A DNA stretch of 64,000 nt from Cheiracanthium punctorium (GCA_038373885.1 JAWZYV010016535.1:806001-870000); one strand, 5' to 3'; shown: positions 34,301 through 46,971, numbered from the stretch's first letter. Notes: generated by a model not told the origin, from the letters alone. Numbers and translations are program-made.

Positions 34301-36774
34301 GTGAAAATATAATGAAACTGCTATCCTTTTTTTTTTTTTTTTTTTTTTTTTGAGAAATGTAGTAAATATACATTTTGAAATTGGGCCACATGCACAATAT
34401 TGAATATGCTGACTATTTGTTATGCATGTTATCATATAACCATGTTAACATTGAAAAAAATATTTCATAAATAAACACATTGTTCTAATTTGGCGATCTG
34501 TAGAGTATTGCAAATTTTGAAATAAGTTGCAGCAAGCACATCAAATGCCGTGAGCTTACTTCAAATAACCATGATGATCAACAGTTTTCATAGGAAGTAT
34601 TTAAAACTTTATTACTTGAGTGTTTATTTCTATCTCAGTTGTATTCTAAGGTTACATATGAAATTGCAGAGTGTTTACAAGAAAAGTAAAGCATTTCTTT
34701 CTTTCTTTTGTTTTTTGGTTCTTTTCATTGCATTATTGATTTTTTAAAACATGTTGAGAAAAAAAAAAAAAAAAAAGCTGCAATTCTACAACTTACCATT
34801 ATTATGAAAATTTAAGATATTGTCTTGAGCTCTATAGCTTTGGCGGTGAGTTTGTAAAAGCTCACACTTTTTTTTTCTACCAGCTTCAAAATATTAGTTT
34901 AAGTCCTGGAGATGTAGGCTATTAACATCAAAGTTTGAGTTATCTTAAGATGAATTCACATGATTATTTCAATTTATTTGCTAACAATTAAGTTGATAAA
35001 TGATGGATGGTAGCATGCATACAAAACAAGGTTTTACTATTGGAATATTCAGTTAATCAAAGCATGGTAGGCTTTAAATTTTCTTCTAGGTGACAATATG
35101 ATTCCTATAAATGATAATTCTTAGTAGTATGAAAGCTTATTATCTTAGCTGTGTGTAAAGAATATTAATAAATTAATAGTGAAGCGATATCTACTATAAT
35201 ATTATTAATTAAATATTAATTTTTTGTATATTTTTGTTAGACATTATTTGATGTATTTTAAAAACATCAGACTACCTATTGTGAATTTTTTTTGCAACTG
35301 TGTGTAAGGAATATTAGTAATTTAACTGGTTGTGAAAAATAATATATATAGATATTATTTTTTTATTGATTTTTAATTATTTTTATGTTTATTGCACTTT
35401 ATGCAAATGCGTTCGGTTTTTTAATGTGGCTTCTGCTTTGCTTTATGTAGAGTATTTGTATCAACTGTGAAAAAATTATTAAAGAAAAATATCTAAGAAA
35501 ATTATTACTTATCAGTTATTTGAAAATTTTCTCTGATAAATACACATATATTTATATGTTCATGAAATAAACAATTTCTTTATATATATATAATTGATGA
35601 ATTTAACATAATTCAGCTGTCTGATATTGCAATATTTAAACAGTGGTATTTAATGAATAGCTATTTTATCCCTTTAGTATTAAGTTGTATTTCTTGCATT
35701 GTTCCTACAGCTGGTTTAATTTTTTTCTTCTTTTTCCTGCCTTCATTGGGGGGGGGGAATTTATATGGTCTTCTTTATATTTATAAAGAAGATATTAAAA
35801 AGCCATTGTCAGCTATAACTTAGCCAGTGCACTTGGCTGCATTTTGATAGTTTAAGGGTATAACTTGTGTGTACTTTTTTTAAAAGAATATTTTTGATTT
35901 CTTTTTCTAGACCTGAGTGTACTTATATTGTTAAAAATCTACAAAATATAAATAAAAAATAGCATACATGAATTGTAAAGGATGAAAAGTAGCTATTGTA
36001 TTTTTGAATATGTACCCATGATATGCGATAGTATTTCAAATACAAATGGAACTAATATTTCATTATCAAGCATAATAAATCATTTTATTGAGTTAAATTC
36101 CATACATTCTTGATTATAAGGCTTATTTTTTGCCAGATTTTTAAGATCAGTTTAAGTAAATTGTAATTATATTTTTTCGAAAATAATAATGAAGTAAATA
36201 TTTTTGTGTATTTGATGAAGCTTAAGGAATCTCAACCAAATGTATTAAAATATTTTAATATGATAATAAATATAGTTAAAGCTGAATTTCGTTTGTTGTC
36301 AAATATTTTTCATAATCTGTGGTACTATATTTATTTTATATAAACCTTCATTTTGAAACATTATCTTAAGCATAATAAGTAGTATTCTTATAACTATTAG
36401 TCACTTCATAAGCTCAGTGCATGCCTATTGATCTATTTGAGTAATGAAACCTTCATTTCTGCTGTCTCTTCTGTTTTTCAAATGTACAATTTTCTGCACA
36501 GACATTTTAGTGGTTAACAGTACTCTTGATCACTCAATGAACTGCATTGCTATGTAATTCTGACTACCTAGAAATTTGTACACATGCTAGTAAATCCTTT
36601 CATACAGAGTCAAGGTATTTTAATAAGTAAGATTCCTTGTAATCAAGTATTAAAGTCTGATGTATTCATTTAATATCAAATCATAAAATATACTTCCAAC
36701 AAGCACTTTGTTTTCATGTACTAGTTCCAAAAGCAAAAAGTTGCACTTCACAAGTGCTTTAAAGTGTTGATATA
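31310..36774. other. AT-rich non-coding stretch
   Basis: No gene is supported. It holds many homopolymer runs (for example T at 34329-34352 and A at 34760-34777), a GT/G run near 32531-32546 and a short GC-richer patch at 32220-32320. I see no further C2H2 finger exon. Confidence 0.5.
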
Positions 36775-37635
36775 CAGGGTTTACCTTAATTCTTGGTCCA
36801 AACTTTTACAGTATGTAAAATGCATGCAAAGAAGTATTTTTTATATAGCAATGTGAGAAAAGAAATTACAAGTAGAAGCAGAAAAACAGGAAATGCTGAG
36901 AAAATGAAAAAGCTCTTTATTTTCATAATATTATCATAGAGGAAGAATAGGTGGAAAGAGTATCCTATTGTATTTTCTGGGGGAGAACTGAAGCTAAAGC
37001 ATTGCAGGGAAACAAGTTTAATAGATGTAGCTGTTTATCCCCATCTGTTTTGCAAAATCAAGCATTTTATTTCCTAGAAAGCAAAACAAAAGACGAGGGC
37101 AATAATGAAACAGCTTTTGCAGTACTATTTCCATAAGTTATGTTTTATATGCTTGCTTCAGTTTAGGGCTCACTCCATGTATTCCTTCTCTATGAATATT
37201 ATACTAAGTGCTCAAATGTGCTGCCACCAACATCCATACAGGCCTGGTAGCATCTAGCAAATGATTGGTGTACTCTTTCGAAGATGCCAGGTGTTTCATG
37301 AGCAGTTACAGCAGCAACTGAAATGTTTGCTATGAGGTCTGCATCAGAGTTAATTATAGACATTGTGTCTAGAGGTGTCCCCATAAAAAGAAATCAGTGA
37401 TTGCTAAAGATGGTAAATTTTCTGACCAAGCAACTGGTTCATCTTGTCCATTGAGAGCCAAAGGTGGTATTGAGCTAATTACAAAAATTATTACATAAAT
37501 AGGTTGGATCCATATTGTGTTGAAACCACAAGGCCTATTTCTGATCCCACTTTGCTATCCAAAAAATGCTTCATTATTTTATTCACTCTTAAAGTTTGGC
37601 CCTGATTTTAGAAACAGTATACCTGTAAATGTATA
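36775..37635 (-). mobile_element. Mariner-like fragment with transposase C-terminus
   Basis: TA (36773-36774) followed by CAGGGTTTACC resembles the CAGGGTGTCCC ends elsewhere in the window. A transposase remnant is read on the minus strand (37199-37480). The other end is not recognisable before the Ginger-like element starts at 37636. Confidence 0.55.
37199..37480 (-). pseudogene. Tc1/mariner-type transposase C-terminal remnant
   Basis: On the minus strand, a piece reading LPSLAITDFFLWGHL corresponds to the PDLTPLDFFLWG region of mariner-type transposases, which holds the last catalytic acidic residue. After a frame change the 61-residue frame 37384-37199 continues with DLIANISVAAV and VHQSFARCYQACMDVGGSTFEHL. 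A family ending in a GGxxFEHLL-type tail is typical of mariner relatives. The upstream catalytic domain is absent. This is a dead 5'-truncated copy. Confidence 0.65.
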
Positions 37636-40315
37636 TGTTACGGTAAATGTGATTAATCCGGTGATTATATATAATAACTGGTAATTATACATAATCACCA
37701 CTAAATTTGGTAAATATGATAAATTTTTGAAAATTTATCAAATTAACCGGTTTGTTTGCATAATTCCCAACTCGTAATGGTAAATGTGATAAAAGTCCCT
37801 AACTTTATGAAAATTTGTTCAGTTTGCGCAATTGCTTGGTATGTGACAACCACATGATTTCAGTAGTTGCTCTCATTTTGTTGCATCAAGATGTTTTTCA
37901 CTACTCTCTCATATTTTATAAAATATTTCATAATGGCTATTATGCTTGAGCGTTTTAATTCCAAATCAGCTAGTACAGTAACCCCTCATTACAACGATCC
38001 TCGATATATCGCACATTTGAATACTATATCATACTCTGTCTCCCAATTTTGCTTTCTGTACTCTTTTACTTTACATGAGAAGCATAGGTACATTTGAAAA
38101 ATACAACTCCATCCACATAAAAGAGACTCGATTAATAAATTTTCGCTTATTGTTGTTTGCTGAGAAAAAGTAAATCAAAATGACTGATATTTTCTTCAGC
38201 AGGAAATGGAATGTGTATTTGAACACAAATTTAAAAGGGTAGACTAAGTTTATGGTTCTACGTAAGTGATTATCTTTCATTACTGTACTTATACTATTAA
38301 TATTATTATAGTTTAACTGCATGAGACCATAAAAGTAAAATTTCATATTATCACGCATCATGACTCTCTCCCCCCACCCCCATGATTCATGAGGTACACT
38401 TATCAATAGGCCATGGTAGTGGAAACAGGATGTTAAAAGAACTTAAAAAAAAGTACAAAAACATTACAAATAAAGAAGTCGTGATTTACTTAAATTTGTG
38501 TGAAATTTGTCAAAAAAAATCCAAAGTATCTAAGAAAGGACTTGTTGTTTGGTCAATGGTCTTTCAAGAGATGAACTCAAGATGCCAGGTGGACCTAATT
38601 GGCATGCAGTCGCAACCAAATGATGACTAAGTTTATATTTGTCTGTCAGGATCATTTGACAAAGTTTGTAGAGTTGTGTGCCCTAAAAAGCAAACGTGCA
38701 GAAGAGATTGTATATCAACTAATTGATATTTTTACTATATTTGAACCCTCAGTGTACTGCAAAATGGTTGTGAGTTTAGTAACAAAATCGCAGAAGAAGC
38801 TTGTGCAATGTGGCCGAATCTCAAAATTGTGCACAGAAAACCTAGGCACAGCCAGACTCAATGTTCGGTTGAACGTGAAAACCAGGATATTGAAAATATG
38901 CCAAGTTCTTGGTTGGAAAGCAATTATACCAGTAAATGGCCCAATGGGTTACGTTTTGTGCAACTTATGAAAAATAGAGCCTTTCATGAAGGCATCAAGT
39001 ACGTATTCTCCTTATGAAGCAATGTTTGGAGGCCTGCAAAATTTGACTTGAAAACGTCTTCTTTCCCGAATGACTCTATCGAACATCTTAGAACTGAAGA
39101 AGAGCTTCAGGCATTAATCAAGACAGTTGATAATCCTTCCAAAAAGACCAATAACGAAATAGATCGTTATTGTCCATCTTAGAAACATTTTCTAACTCAA
39201 AAATGACCCTCCATCTGAAGTTAATTTTAAGACTCGAAAGAGAATGAAGCAGCGGTTGCTCGAATCCAGACAGATATTTTATGCAGGCTAAAGCAAATAA
39301 AAAAACGTAGAATGAGTGCTAAAGAAGGTTTAAAATTACAAGCAAAGATAATGTTAAAGGTTTCAAATCTTTAATTTCCTGCTGGTAAAGTTGGTGACAC
39401 AGTGAAACTACGAATACCAGATATTGACAGAGCAAGAAGTGATCCCCGAAATTTATTAGCGGCGATATTAGAAGTTCGAGATGAAAAGAGTTTTATCATT
39501 TAGGAATGAAGCAAGGAAGACTTTCACAGTTGTGTACCAGAAATCAATTCACAATTTGTGAAAAAAAACTATTTTGCTTGACGATGTCCCAGATCTAGCA
39601 ATATCACTTCGAGTATACGTTAGAAAGATATCTTTTTCTGGAAGTTAGGGATATCAGCAATGTGTTTGTAAGGGACATTGCTAGTCTGATTAGTGCAAAT
39701 GTAAAAAAATCTGGCAAACTTTGTAATTCTAAATGTCATAGCAATCTAATATGCTTAAATAAGTAAACTTAAAATATTTAGTAATTTGTAGTAATAGCAT
39801 TTAACGTTATTTGAAAAAAATGTTTTTTTCCCCTTGAATATGGACTTAATTTGTCTTTTATATGTAACTTCAGTTTGTTTTTTTATGTGCATTTGTTTTG
39901 TACAAGTTCATGTAAATTGTATTTTTTTTCAATTTACAACACCTGTCAGTCCCTTATTCAAATCTCGTTCAGGCTAAATAAATGTATGTGACTTAAAATA
40001 ACCATTTATTGACTTTTTAATTTTTAATTTTAAAATATAAAATATTGTAATTCGTGGTCTCTTACGCCATGGTGTCCAACAAAAAATTATCCTTCTGAGC
40101 AGTAACTACACAAAAAAAAACCCTGCACTGTATTCTACTGGCCCAATGAGTCATGATATTTATCACATTTCCCATTACGATTTGGGAATTATGCAAACAA
40201 ACCGGTTAATTTGATAAATTTTCAAAAATTTATCATATTTACCATTTTTATTGGTGATTATGCATAATTACTGGGTATTATATATAATCACCAGTTAATT
40301 ACTTTTACCATAACA
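37636..40315 (+). mobile_element. Ginger-like DNA transposon (integrase-type transposase)
   Basis: TGTTACGGTAAATG at the left is the start of an inverted repeat of about 165 bp, matched in inverse up to TTTACCATAACA at 40315. Shared blocks include GGTGATTA, ACCGGTTTGTTTGCATAATTCC and TGATAAATTTT. TATA lies on both sides (37632-37635, 40316-40319), fitting a 4-bp duplication. It encloses an integrase-type transposase remnant. TGT...ACA ends, a short duplication and a retrovirus-like integrase are the hallmarks of Ginger elements, the group related to KRBA2/GIN integrases. Confidence 0.8.
38382..39600 (+). pseudogene. Ginger/KRBA2-type integrase-like transposase remnant
   Basis: This is a cut-and-paste transposase with a retroviral-type fold. 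The zinc domain is visible as IHEVHLSIGHG followed by CEICQKK (HHCC arrangement). The core's first Asp lies in CQVDLIGMQSQP, and after a frameshift near 38600 the frame runs on with FVCQDHLTKFVELCALKSKRAEE. The second Asp region is not recognisable (the frame reads YCKMVVSLVTKS where a SDNG-type motif belongs). A second frameshift near 38830 moves the text to the frame reading CSVERENQDIENM, which contains the Glu. Further decayed text continues to about 39600, with WLESNYTSKWPNGLRFVQLMKN in between. It is clearly inactive. Confidence 0.82.
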
Positions 40316-40326
40316 TATATATATAT

Positions 40327-40974
40327 AAGGTGTCCCCAAAACACAAAGTCTAGGCATTTGTTCCTTAAAGTAGAAAATAAATTACAAAGTTATGCAAAAA
40401 AGGTACACAATTTTATGGTATTGATTAAAATTTGTTGGAGATTATATCTGAATTAATACAAAATTTAAATTTGTATACTATCCCATACAAAAAATTCCTA
40501 ATCAATAAAATGCACTGGATAAAATTTGGAAACTATATCCTAAAAAGTGTCAGCAAAATGAGATAAATAAATGCTGATTTAAACCACTTTTCAATTACTC
40601 TCAAAAGGAAAAATCACATTTCAGGGATCTTAAAGAAATTATGAAGAAAAATACTTTTATGCTCTCTAGCAACAAATGTTTTCATTGGAATTCATGTATA
40701 GCCCCTAACCATCTTTGTTATAAAATATCTTTTGAGATGTTTTATGATACAAGGCTAAAATTTGTATGGGGTACATTTACTAAGTGGAAATTATTCTGTA
40801 TAGGAGTCATATACAAATTTAAAATGTGTAACTTTTTGAAAATTTATGAGAGGAATTTTTTCTAAGTCCAGCTTCTTTTCCTCCCTTATTTTGAACATTT
40901 TTCAATTTACATTGCCCGTTTATCTCTAATAGCTAAGGAATTAAAGCATGCTACTACCTTTTTGGGACACCCTG
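40327..40974. mobile_element. CAGGGTGTCCC-family mariner-like MITE, copy 1
   Basis: The left edge AAGGTGTCCCC has lost the first bases. The right end TTTTTGGGACACCCTG is followed by TA. The inner text ATCTCTAATAGCTAAGGAATTAAAGC also appears at about 50074-50103, which ties it to the copy at 48548-50130. Confidence 0.7.
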
Positions 40975-41568
40975 TATATCTGTTGTAACATACTGGTCCA
41001 CTATATCAAAACAGCTGACACTTATAGAGTGTGTGTATCAGTAGTTGCTGAACAGCTCCAACTGCAATTTACAAGACTCGTACTGTTATTCCTCACACGA
41101 ACTTTACACAAACCCCACCCTTAGGATCATTCACAAAGCTAGCATGTTGCTGAGTTAAACCTCTAGGAAGTCACTGGTATCCCTCAGTTTTGTCATTTTG
41201 CAAGTTGAGAGCAGACCTTGCTCATCTGTTGTACCAAGAACCAAAGAAGTTGTTCTGTGGGCAAAGTAGGTAGCAAAGCACTCCAACCTCACAAGACCGG
41301 AACATAGAAGTAAAACCTTATCAAAAGTGAGCAAATCACCCACTCGAAAACAACTTCTCTATTGCCAACCAGCTGTTTTACACTCTTGGCAATACTCAAC
41401 ATATATACATATTTTTGTTGAACTTGTCCATTTTTGGCATTGATACATTGCAAGTCTCCCAGAGTCTGTAATGCCTTCCCAGCTCCTGTGATGCTGTAAA
41501 AAACTTGTTTTCACGAGGTCAAGCTTTTTCTCAGGTTTCTATGTTTTAAAATGGAAGAGGTAGTAATA
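40975..41568. other. Unassigned sequence between two MITEs
   Basis: No gene is supported. It is less AT-rich than its surroundings. The minus frame at 41155-41343 shows no domain I recognise. Confidence 0.4.
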
Positions 41569-42140
41569 CAGTATGGGACCTCTTATCCGGAAACCAGTTA
41601 TCCAGAATCATTTTTCAAACGATTAAATTCCTATTTTTTCTGAAAGAAAAGCAAAAAAAGAGTTTTTATTTATATTTCTTATGCTTTTGTTTTTTTATTT
41701 TGAGTACTACAGCTAGATTTTATAAAGTAAAAAATCTCGTAAGGTATTTTATTCCTATTTTTTCTGAAAGAAAAGCAAAAAATGAGTTTTTATTTATATT
41801 TCTTATGCTTTTGTTTTTTTTTATTTTGAGTACTACAGCTAGATTTTATAAAGTAAGAAATCTCATAAGGTATTTTATTTATTTTTTTAGTGTGTGAGTA
41901 AGTTTTCAAGAAGTTATATATTTACTACTTCCTCTCTAAATGATTATTATTTATCTTGATCATATTAGTTTTTTTTAATATTATTTTTGCTAGTACATTA
42001 ACAATTAATGTTTAATTCTAATCAAAAATACAGAGTAACATTTATGCTACCAATCAAATTAATAACTGTCATGGTAATCCCCAACCAGTTATCCAGAATA
42101 CACCCGGTCCCACCTACTCCGGATAACAGGTTCCATACTG
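41569..42140. mobile_element. pogo/Tigger-like MITE
   Basis: CAGTATGGGACCTCTTATCC at the left and the inverse of CAGTATGGAACCTGTTATCC at the right, each next to TA (41567-41568, 42141-42142). CCAGTTATCCAGAAT occurs near both ends. A 124-bp direct duplication fills the left half. Confidence 0.88.
41631..41878. repeat. Tandem duplication of about 124 bp
   Basis: CTATTTTTTCTGAAAGAAAAG starts at 41631 and 41755, and the copies stay nearly identical through AGGTATTTTATT. Confidence 0.9.
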
Positions 42141-44792
42141 TATTTAGATTTTATCAACTGTCATGGTTGATTTGCCAATAAATTTAGCTATATATTTGAG
42201 ATCTTTATTAGTCTCTGAACTTTCAACTAAGTTGAAATGTAAAATAAGTTATGTTCCAAGATTATTCAAACTTAGTAGACACAAAGAATATAAAGAGCAC
42301 TTAAGGAATAATATCTAATTAAGAATTAAGTACTTAATTGATATGGAAACACAGAAAAGGTGCAATATTTCTTTAAAATTCAGAAAATTAATATTAGGTA
42401 ATTAAAGAAGTTGCACAACTTTTTAAGTTATATAATTTTCTGTTTAAATTATATTGGTAACTTAATGATAAATGAGTTTTTATATTCTACATTTATTTGG
42501 ATAGTTTTAGTTTTTATGATTTAATTTTAGCTTTAAATATGCTGCTAAGTTATAGATTGTACATTCATGTTTCTTGAAAAACAATAACTAGTGAGTTATA
42601 TATGTGTCTTAGAAAATACTGATGTTTAGTTATAATTAAAAGAAAAATATTGTTACATTAAGGGCTATCTTTAAAAGCTAGAACTTAGTTGTTAGTTTAG
42701 AAAGGCATTAGTGAGAACAAAATAATTTTAGTTTAAAGAAAATAAAGATCTGCACAGTCCTGGACCTGGCCTTTACTAGGCATTTGCATCAACATGAATT
42801 TTAATAACAGCCTGGCCCCCTTGCACCCTTAAGATACAGGCCAGTCTGGCTTTTTTTTTATTAGTTAATGATTGAGATATTAATAACTGTCTGTTAAAAT
42901 AATAAAAATGGTATAGTTGCTAACACGCACTTTCCAATTGGCTTTTACACTACCTAAAAAAAATAACAGTATAATAATAAGCATCAGCAGGGAGGGTCAA
43001 ATAGAGCACTTGACAATACCCAGGAAAAGGGATCCTTAAAAAAAAAAAAAAAAAATGGGTAGAGGTTCTATAGGTTTCCCCCCCCCTTTCCAAAAAGTTC
43101 TAGTTTACAGATTTTACAGTAGTTTACAGATTTTAACATACTGCAATAATTTGCGTAAAATTCAGCCCATTTCAAGTGTCAGTTTTCTTGAAAACACATG
43201 GGTGGGACCTCTTTCATAAAATCGGAACATATTCACATGAACATTTGACTACTTCTTCATATGTAATTAGTATAAAGTATCGGGAAATAAATAGTCATAT
43301 TGATGTAAATGAACGTAGAACACAATTTGTTTTTTAAAAAGTCTAGAATCGTAATGTGAAAGCATAAAAGTAATTAGGAAAATTAAATACCCTCTTCCCC
43401 AATACACAAAATTTACAGCCTCCATTAATTTTGACATGAATAGGCTGTCTTTCCTTTGCTCCCCCCCTTCTGTTTCACATCCTATGAACCCCCCCACCAC
43501 ACACACACACAGAAAGGTTTCTAGTGATGCCCATGATAGTAATTGCTGATGGTAACGCAAGTGGTTTTGAGCTGGAGTTGTGGTATGTTTGTGAATGATC
43601 ATGTGAAATCACACATTTTGGGGTGCAAAAGTTAAGTTCTTGCCTTAGAAACAAATTCACTTTTAAATTTATAAAAATTCTTAGTTACTTTTGACAAAAT
43701 TTTTTCCATGTAATCACCATGTTTTATTATGTAATAAATATTGAAAGTAGAAAGTTAGTATTAAATTGTAATTAACTTGAAGTAATATGTTTAGTTCATT
43801 AGTTTAGGCTGGATCTTCATTCCTGATTTATAAATTGGCTGAATCATTCCTCAATTTTCTGATCACAAGCTGATCCTTAACCCAGCAGTACTCGCATAGG
43901 GTATAATATACCTGCTACTCTGTTGTTTGCTATGTGCCTTCCTAACTTTTTTTTGAAAATGGATGAGACCTCATGTAGCTGACTCCAACGTCATAGCCTT
44001 GAAAGGGAAAATTTTGTTTTGAAATTCTTCGTATAGGTGTCTTCGGATAACGCCACATTGGGTGTGTCATACCCTGTGTGAGTACTTAAGTTATTGTTCT
44101 CGTCTACTCTTCTCTTTTTGATGAATTTTCCTAACTTTTTTTTTTTTTTTAAATTGATGAGGCCTGGTGCAGCTGACTTTAAGGTTATAACTTTCAAGAT
44201 GGAAAACCTGTGATCAAATTCTTCAAATATTGCCACAGTGGGTATGTCACACCCTGTGCGAGTACTTCTGCTATTATTCTGAGAGAATCCCTAGTTCTGA
44301 TTATATAAACACTTTTTTAGATTGTTCTTTGAGTAGTATTAATAAATGTATGGTTACAATGGAATTCATTTTTTACCTCTCGTGTATTGATTTTACAGTA
44401 AAAAACTACATTGGGACCTATAAGATACGTGCTTGAGTAATTCCATTTTGTTTTCTTTTGTGTGTGTGAGTAATCCCGGATTAAATTATGATTTTGAAAT
44501 GGGACAGGCTAGACTTCAAATTTTTGGCTGTGCAGATCTCTATTTGAAATATATTTTAATCATTGCAACTAAAAGTAAATACTTATTTCTTTTACTGTTT
44601 AGATATTTCCACAAAATAAATATTTAAAACTGTTTTGCTGTCACTGGTTTCTCTGGAGAAAATATAATCATGAATTAAATGTTTTAGAGTATTGTACTTT
44701 ATAACACTTTTTCTATTATGTTAAACTTTACATGATTTAAATGATCCATATTTTGTTATTTCAGTGAACTATAAGTCTGATTTTGTTCTCAG
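42141..44792. other. AT-rich sequence upstream of finger exon C
   Basis: No gene is supported. A decayed MITE may occupy 43881-44275. The frames in 43267-43660 are low-complexity, driven by CA and C runs. Confidence 0.5.
43881..44275. mobile_element. Possible decayed piggyBac-like MITE with internal duplication
   Basis: TTAACCCAGCAGTACTCGCA at the left is partly answered in inverse by TGTGCGAGTACTTCTGC at the right, but the right TTAA is gone. A block from CCTAACTTTTTT to GTGAGTACTT is present twice with a period of about 189 bp (43941 and 44130). Confidence 0.45.
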
Positions 44793-45109
44793 GTGCAATA
44801 TTTTTGTCAAATGGTGATTGGAGGACATCGGTTCTACTTCCTAAAAAGTTCCAACTCCATCGTTTCCATTGTTCATTGTGTTCTTATTCTTCAGATAGAA
44901 AATACCATTTATTACGTCACCAACTGATTCATTCAGGGGAACGTCCTTTTAAATGTTCCCATTGTGGTAAGGGTTTTACTACAAAACAAAACTGTGAAAC
45001 ACACAAAATGACCCATAGACAAGAAAACTACCACTGTTGCTCAATTTGTTCTCAAAAGTTTCTTTCTCCTAAAGCTTTACAAAATCACATAATTACACAT
45101 TCTTTGTAA
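44793..45109 (+). CDS. C2H2 zinc-finger alternative 3' exon C (three fingers)
   Basis: The acceptor TTTTGTTCTCAG (AG at 44791-44792) is followed by coding sequence in phase 1, as in exons A and B. An alternative AG at 44763-44764 is less likely because a TGA follows it at once in the finger frame. About 26 residues lead into finger 1, CSLCSYSSDRKYHLLRHQLIH. The linker SGERPF is followed by finger 2, CSHCGKGFTTKQNCETHKMTH, and finger 3 is CSICSQKFLSPKALQNHIITH. It ends at TAA 45107-45109. AATAAA at 45154-45159 gives a very short 3' UTR. Finger 3 has no counterpart in A or B. A role in binding a distinct DNA site is inferred. Confidence 0.85.
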
Positions 45110-45277
45110 AATAGTGATTTCTTGTTTTATATAGAGAGAATTTTATGTGCTGAAATAAAATTGAAAGATTATTTGGTGTGATTTATTGTGCTTTGATAAT
45201 CCTAGTAATACAGGGTCTTATGCTTTTTGAAGAGATAGAGTAAACACTGCCTGTGTTAAAGTAAATAAGTTAGAAGG

Positions 45278-45309
<32 letters not shown>

Positions 45310-45730
45310 CAACATCATTAACTGAATTTATTGTGTTTTATTCAATAGTTTATGAGCTGTAGTATGGAATAAAAGTACTTTTTGGCTAAGAAATTTAAAT
45401 ATAACAAATTAGTAATTCTTATCTTTGATATCCAGATTGTCATGTTTTAAAATATTTGGGTAAAGAATAATGCATTGTAATACCACTAATTTCATGACTA
45501 AGAAAGGGAATCAATTTTTAAAAAAATATTGATCCAAAAACTGAAATTGCAGCATTTTTAAGTATTTACAAACTTTTTGAAGAAATATATAGTAATTTAA
45601 CAGTTTATAAATTAATAAGATATATTACAGTTTTAAAACAAACCCTTAGAAATATATAATTCCTGCATATAAAACTAAGCCACATACATGATTATTTGTC
45701 TTAAAAGTCCAATTAAGTGTTAAGTATATA
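45110..45730. other. 3' UTR end, A run and AT-rich flank
   Basis: AATAAA at 45154-45159 ends the transcript of exon C. A run of about 29 A lies at 45279-45307. Nothing else is recognisable. Confidence 0.6.
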
Positions 45731-46132
45731 CAGGGCCAGATTTAGGGGAGGGCAACAAGGGCTGCAGCCCCGGGGCCCCCACAATAGACATTTTAACGTA
45801 AAATTTCCTAATATCGAATGATGTACAAAATAATTTTTTAAAATGAAATTCTGACAATGGAAGACAAGTTCTTTCGCTTTTTCCACTTCTTTTTCATTTT
45901 GAACATTCCAAAGAGCATTTCGAATTCTTTTCAAAATGGTTAATATTAATCTTTGATCCGATAAATCATGTGTATTTTTGTGAGAAACAATCACAAAGTT
46001 AATCATCACACTATTATATGCTCAAGAACTGACACACTGGCCGTCGAAAAAATTATTAACTTGTTTGACAAATAATTAGGGGCCAACATTCCTTTGTTGG
46101 CCAGGGCCTCCCCTCCTCTAAATCCGGCACTG
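45731..46132. mobile_element. hAT-like MITE with CAGGGCCAGATTTA ends
   Basis: CAGGGCCAGATTTAGGGG at the left and the inverse of CAGTGCCGGATTTAGAGG at the right, flanked by the perfect 8-bp duplication AGTATATA (45723-45730, 46133-46140). A minus frame of 98 residues crosses the element but shows no domain I recognise. Confidence 0.92.
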
Positions 46133-46650
46133 AGTATATATATATTTCAGTGGTGTATTCTCAAGGGGATCTAGGTAATCGGAGATGGACCAATTTAAAA
46201 AAAAATAATTTTAAAACAATTTCAGATACTCTATTTAATACACATGTATATATTATGTAATAAAATCTGTAAATTACTTCCAACAGTTTTTTTCATTCAA
46301 AGCACGTATCAACAAAATACTCTTTTAAAACACACACTTTCTCCACAAATAATACCAACTCCAATCACCTATGGCTTCAGAAGCTAGTGGCTTCGAGTCA
46401 TCTCAAAACAATGAGATAGATACACAGCATGTTTCGTCCAGAATAAGACAGCTCATCCAAAAAGAGTACTGTGCACGCATGGCACCTGGCTCCTTCAACA
46501 TCAAGAGAAGCTCTTGCTTTGGTAGATTACCTTACCCCTGTTGTGGGAAAAATATTCCGCTGTGTCCGTTTTTTTTTTTTTTTTTTTTTTTTTTCTCTGA
46601 GTTAGCAAGATTTTTTATGAAGGTTAAATATGGAATCTGATTGTGTTATA

Positions 46651-46957
46651 CCATGTGTCTCAAAAAGTTGGTAACATGCTTTAATTTTTTATCTATTGCA
46701 GATAAGTGAAAGCCTGAAACTTTGTACATCACCTCAATAGTATGTGAGGCATATTTTGCTAATTGAAAATTTTTTTGTATGGGTGCTGTATAAAAATATA
46801 AATTTTGTGTTTAATTATATTTAATCTTTTGAAAATTTTATTCGATACCATAAAATTTGGTAGCTTTTTTTTAAATGTAACTTTGTATTTTATTGTATCT
46901 GTATGTGATAAATATTCTAGGAATAAAAGTCTAGGTCAATGTTTCTAGGGCACTCTG
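46651..46957. mobile_element. CAGGGTGTCCC-family mariner-like MITE, copy 2
   Basis: TA (46649-46650) then CCATGTGTCTCAAAAAG, and CTAGGGCACTCTG then TA (46958-46959). Ends have changed, but GCTAATTGAAAATTTTTTTGTATGGG recalls the inner text at about 49930 of the larger copy. Confidence 0.65.
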
Positions 46958-46971
46958 TATGTATGTATATA

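Noticed and set aside
43267..43660. Two minus-strand frames of 111 and 61 residues
   Set aside because: They are driven by CA and C runs, show no domain and overlap each other; treated as chance frames.
45713..46009. 98-residue minus-strand frame across the hAT-like MITE
   Set aside because: The frame crosses the element border and its target duplication, so it cannot be an old transposase gene as a whole. No hAT motif was seen.
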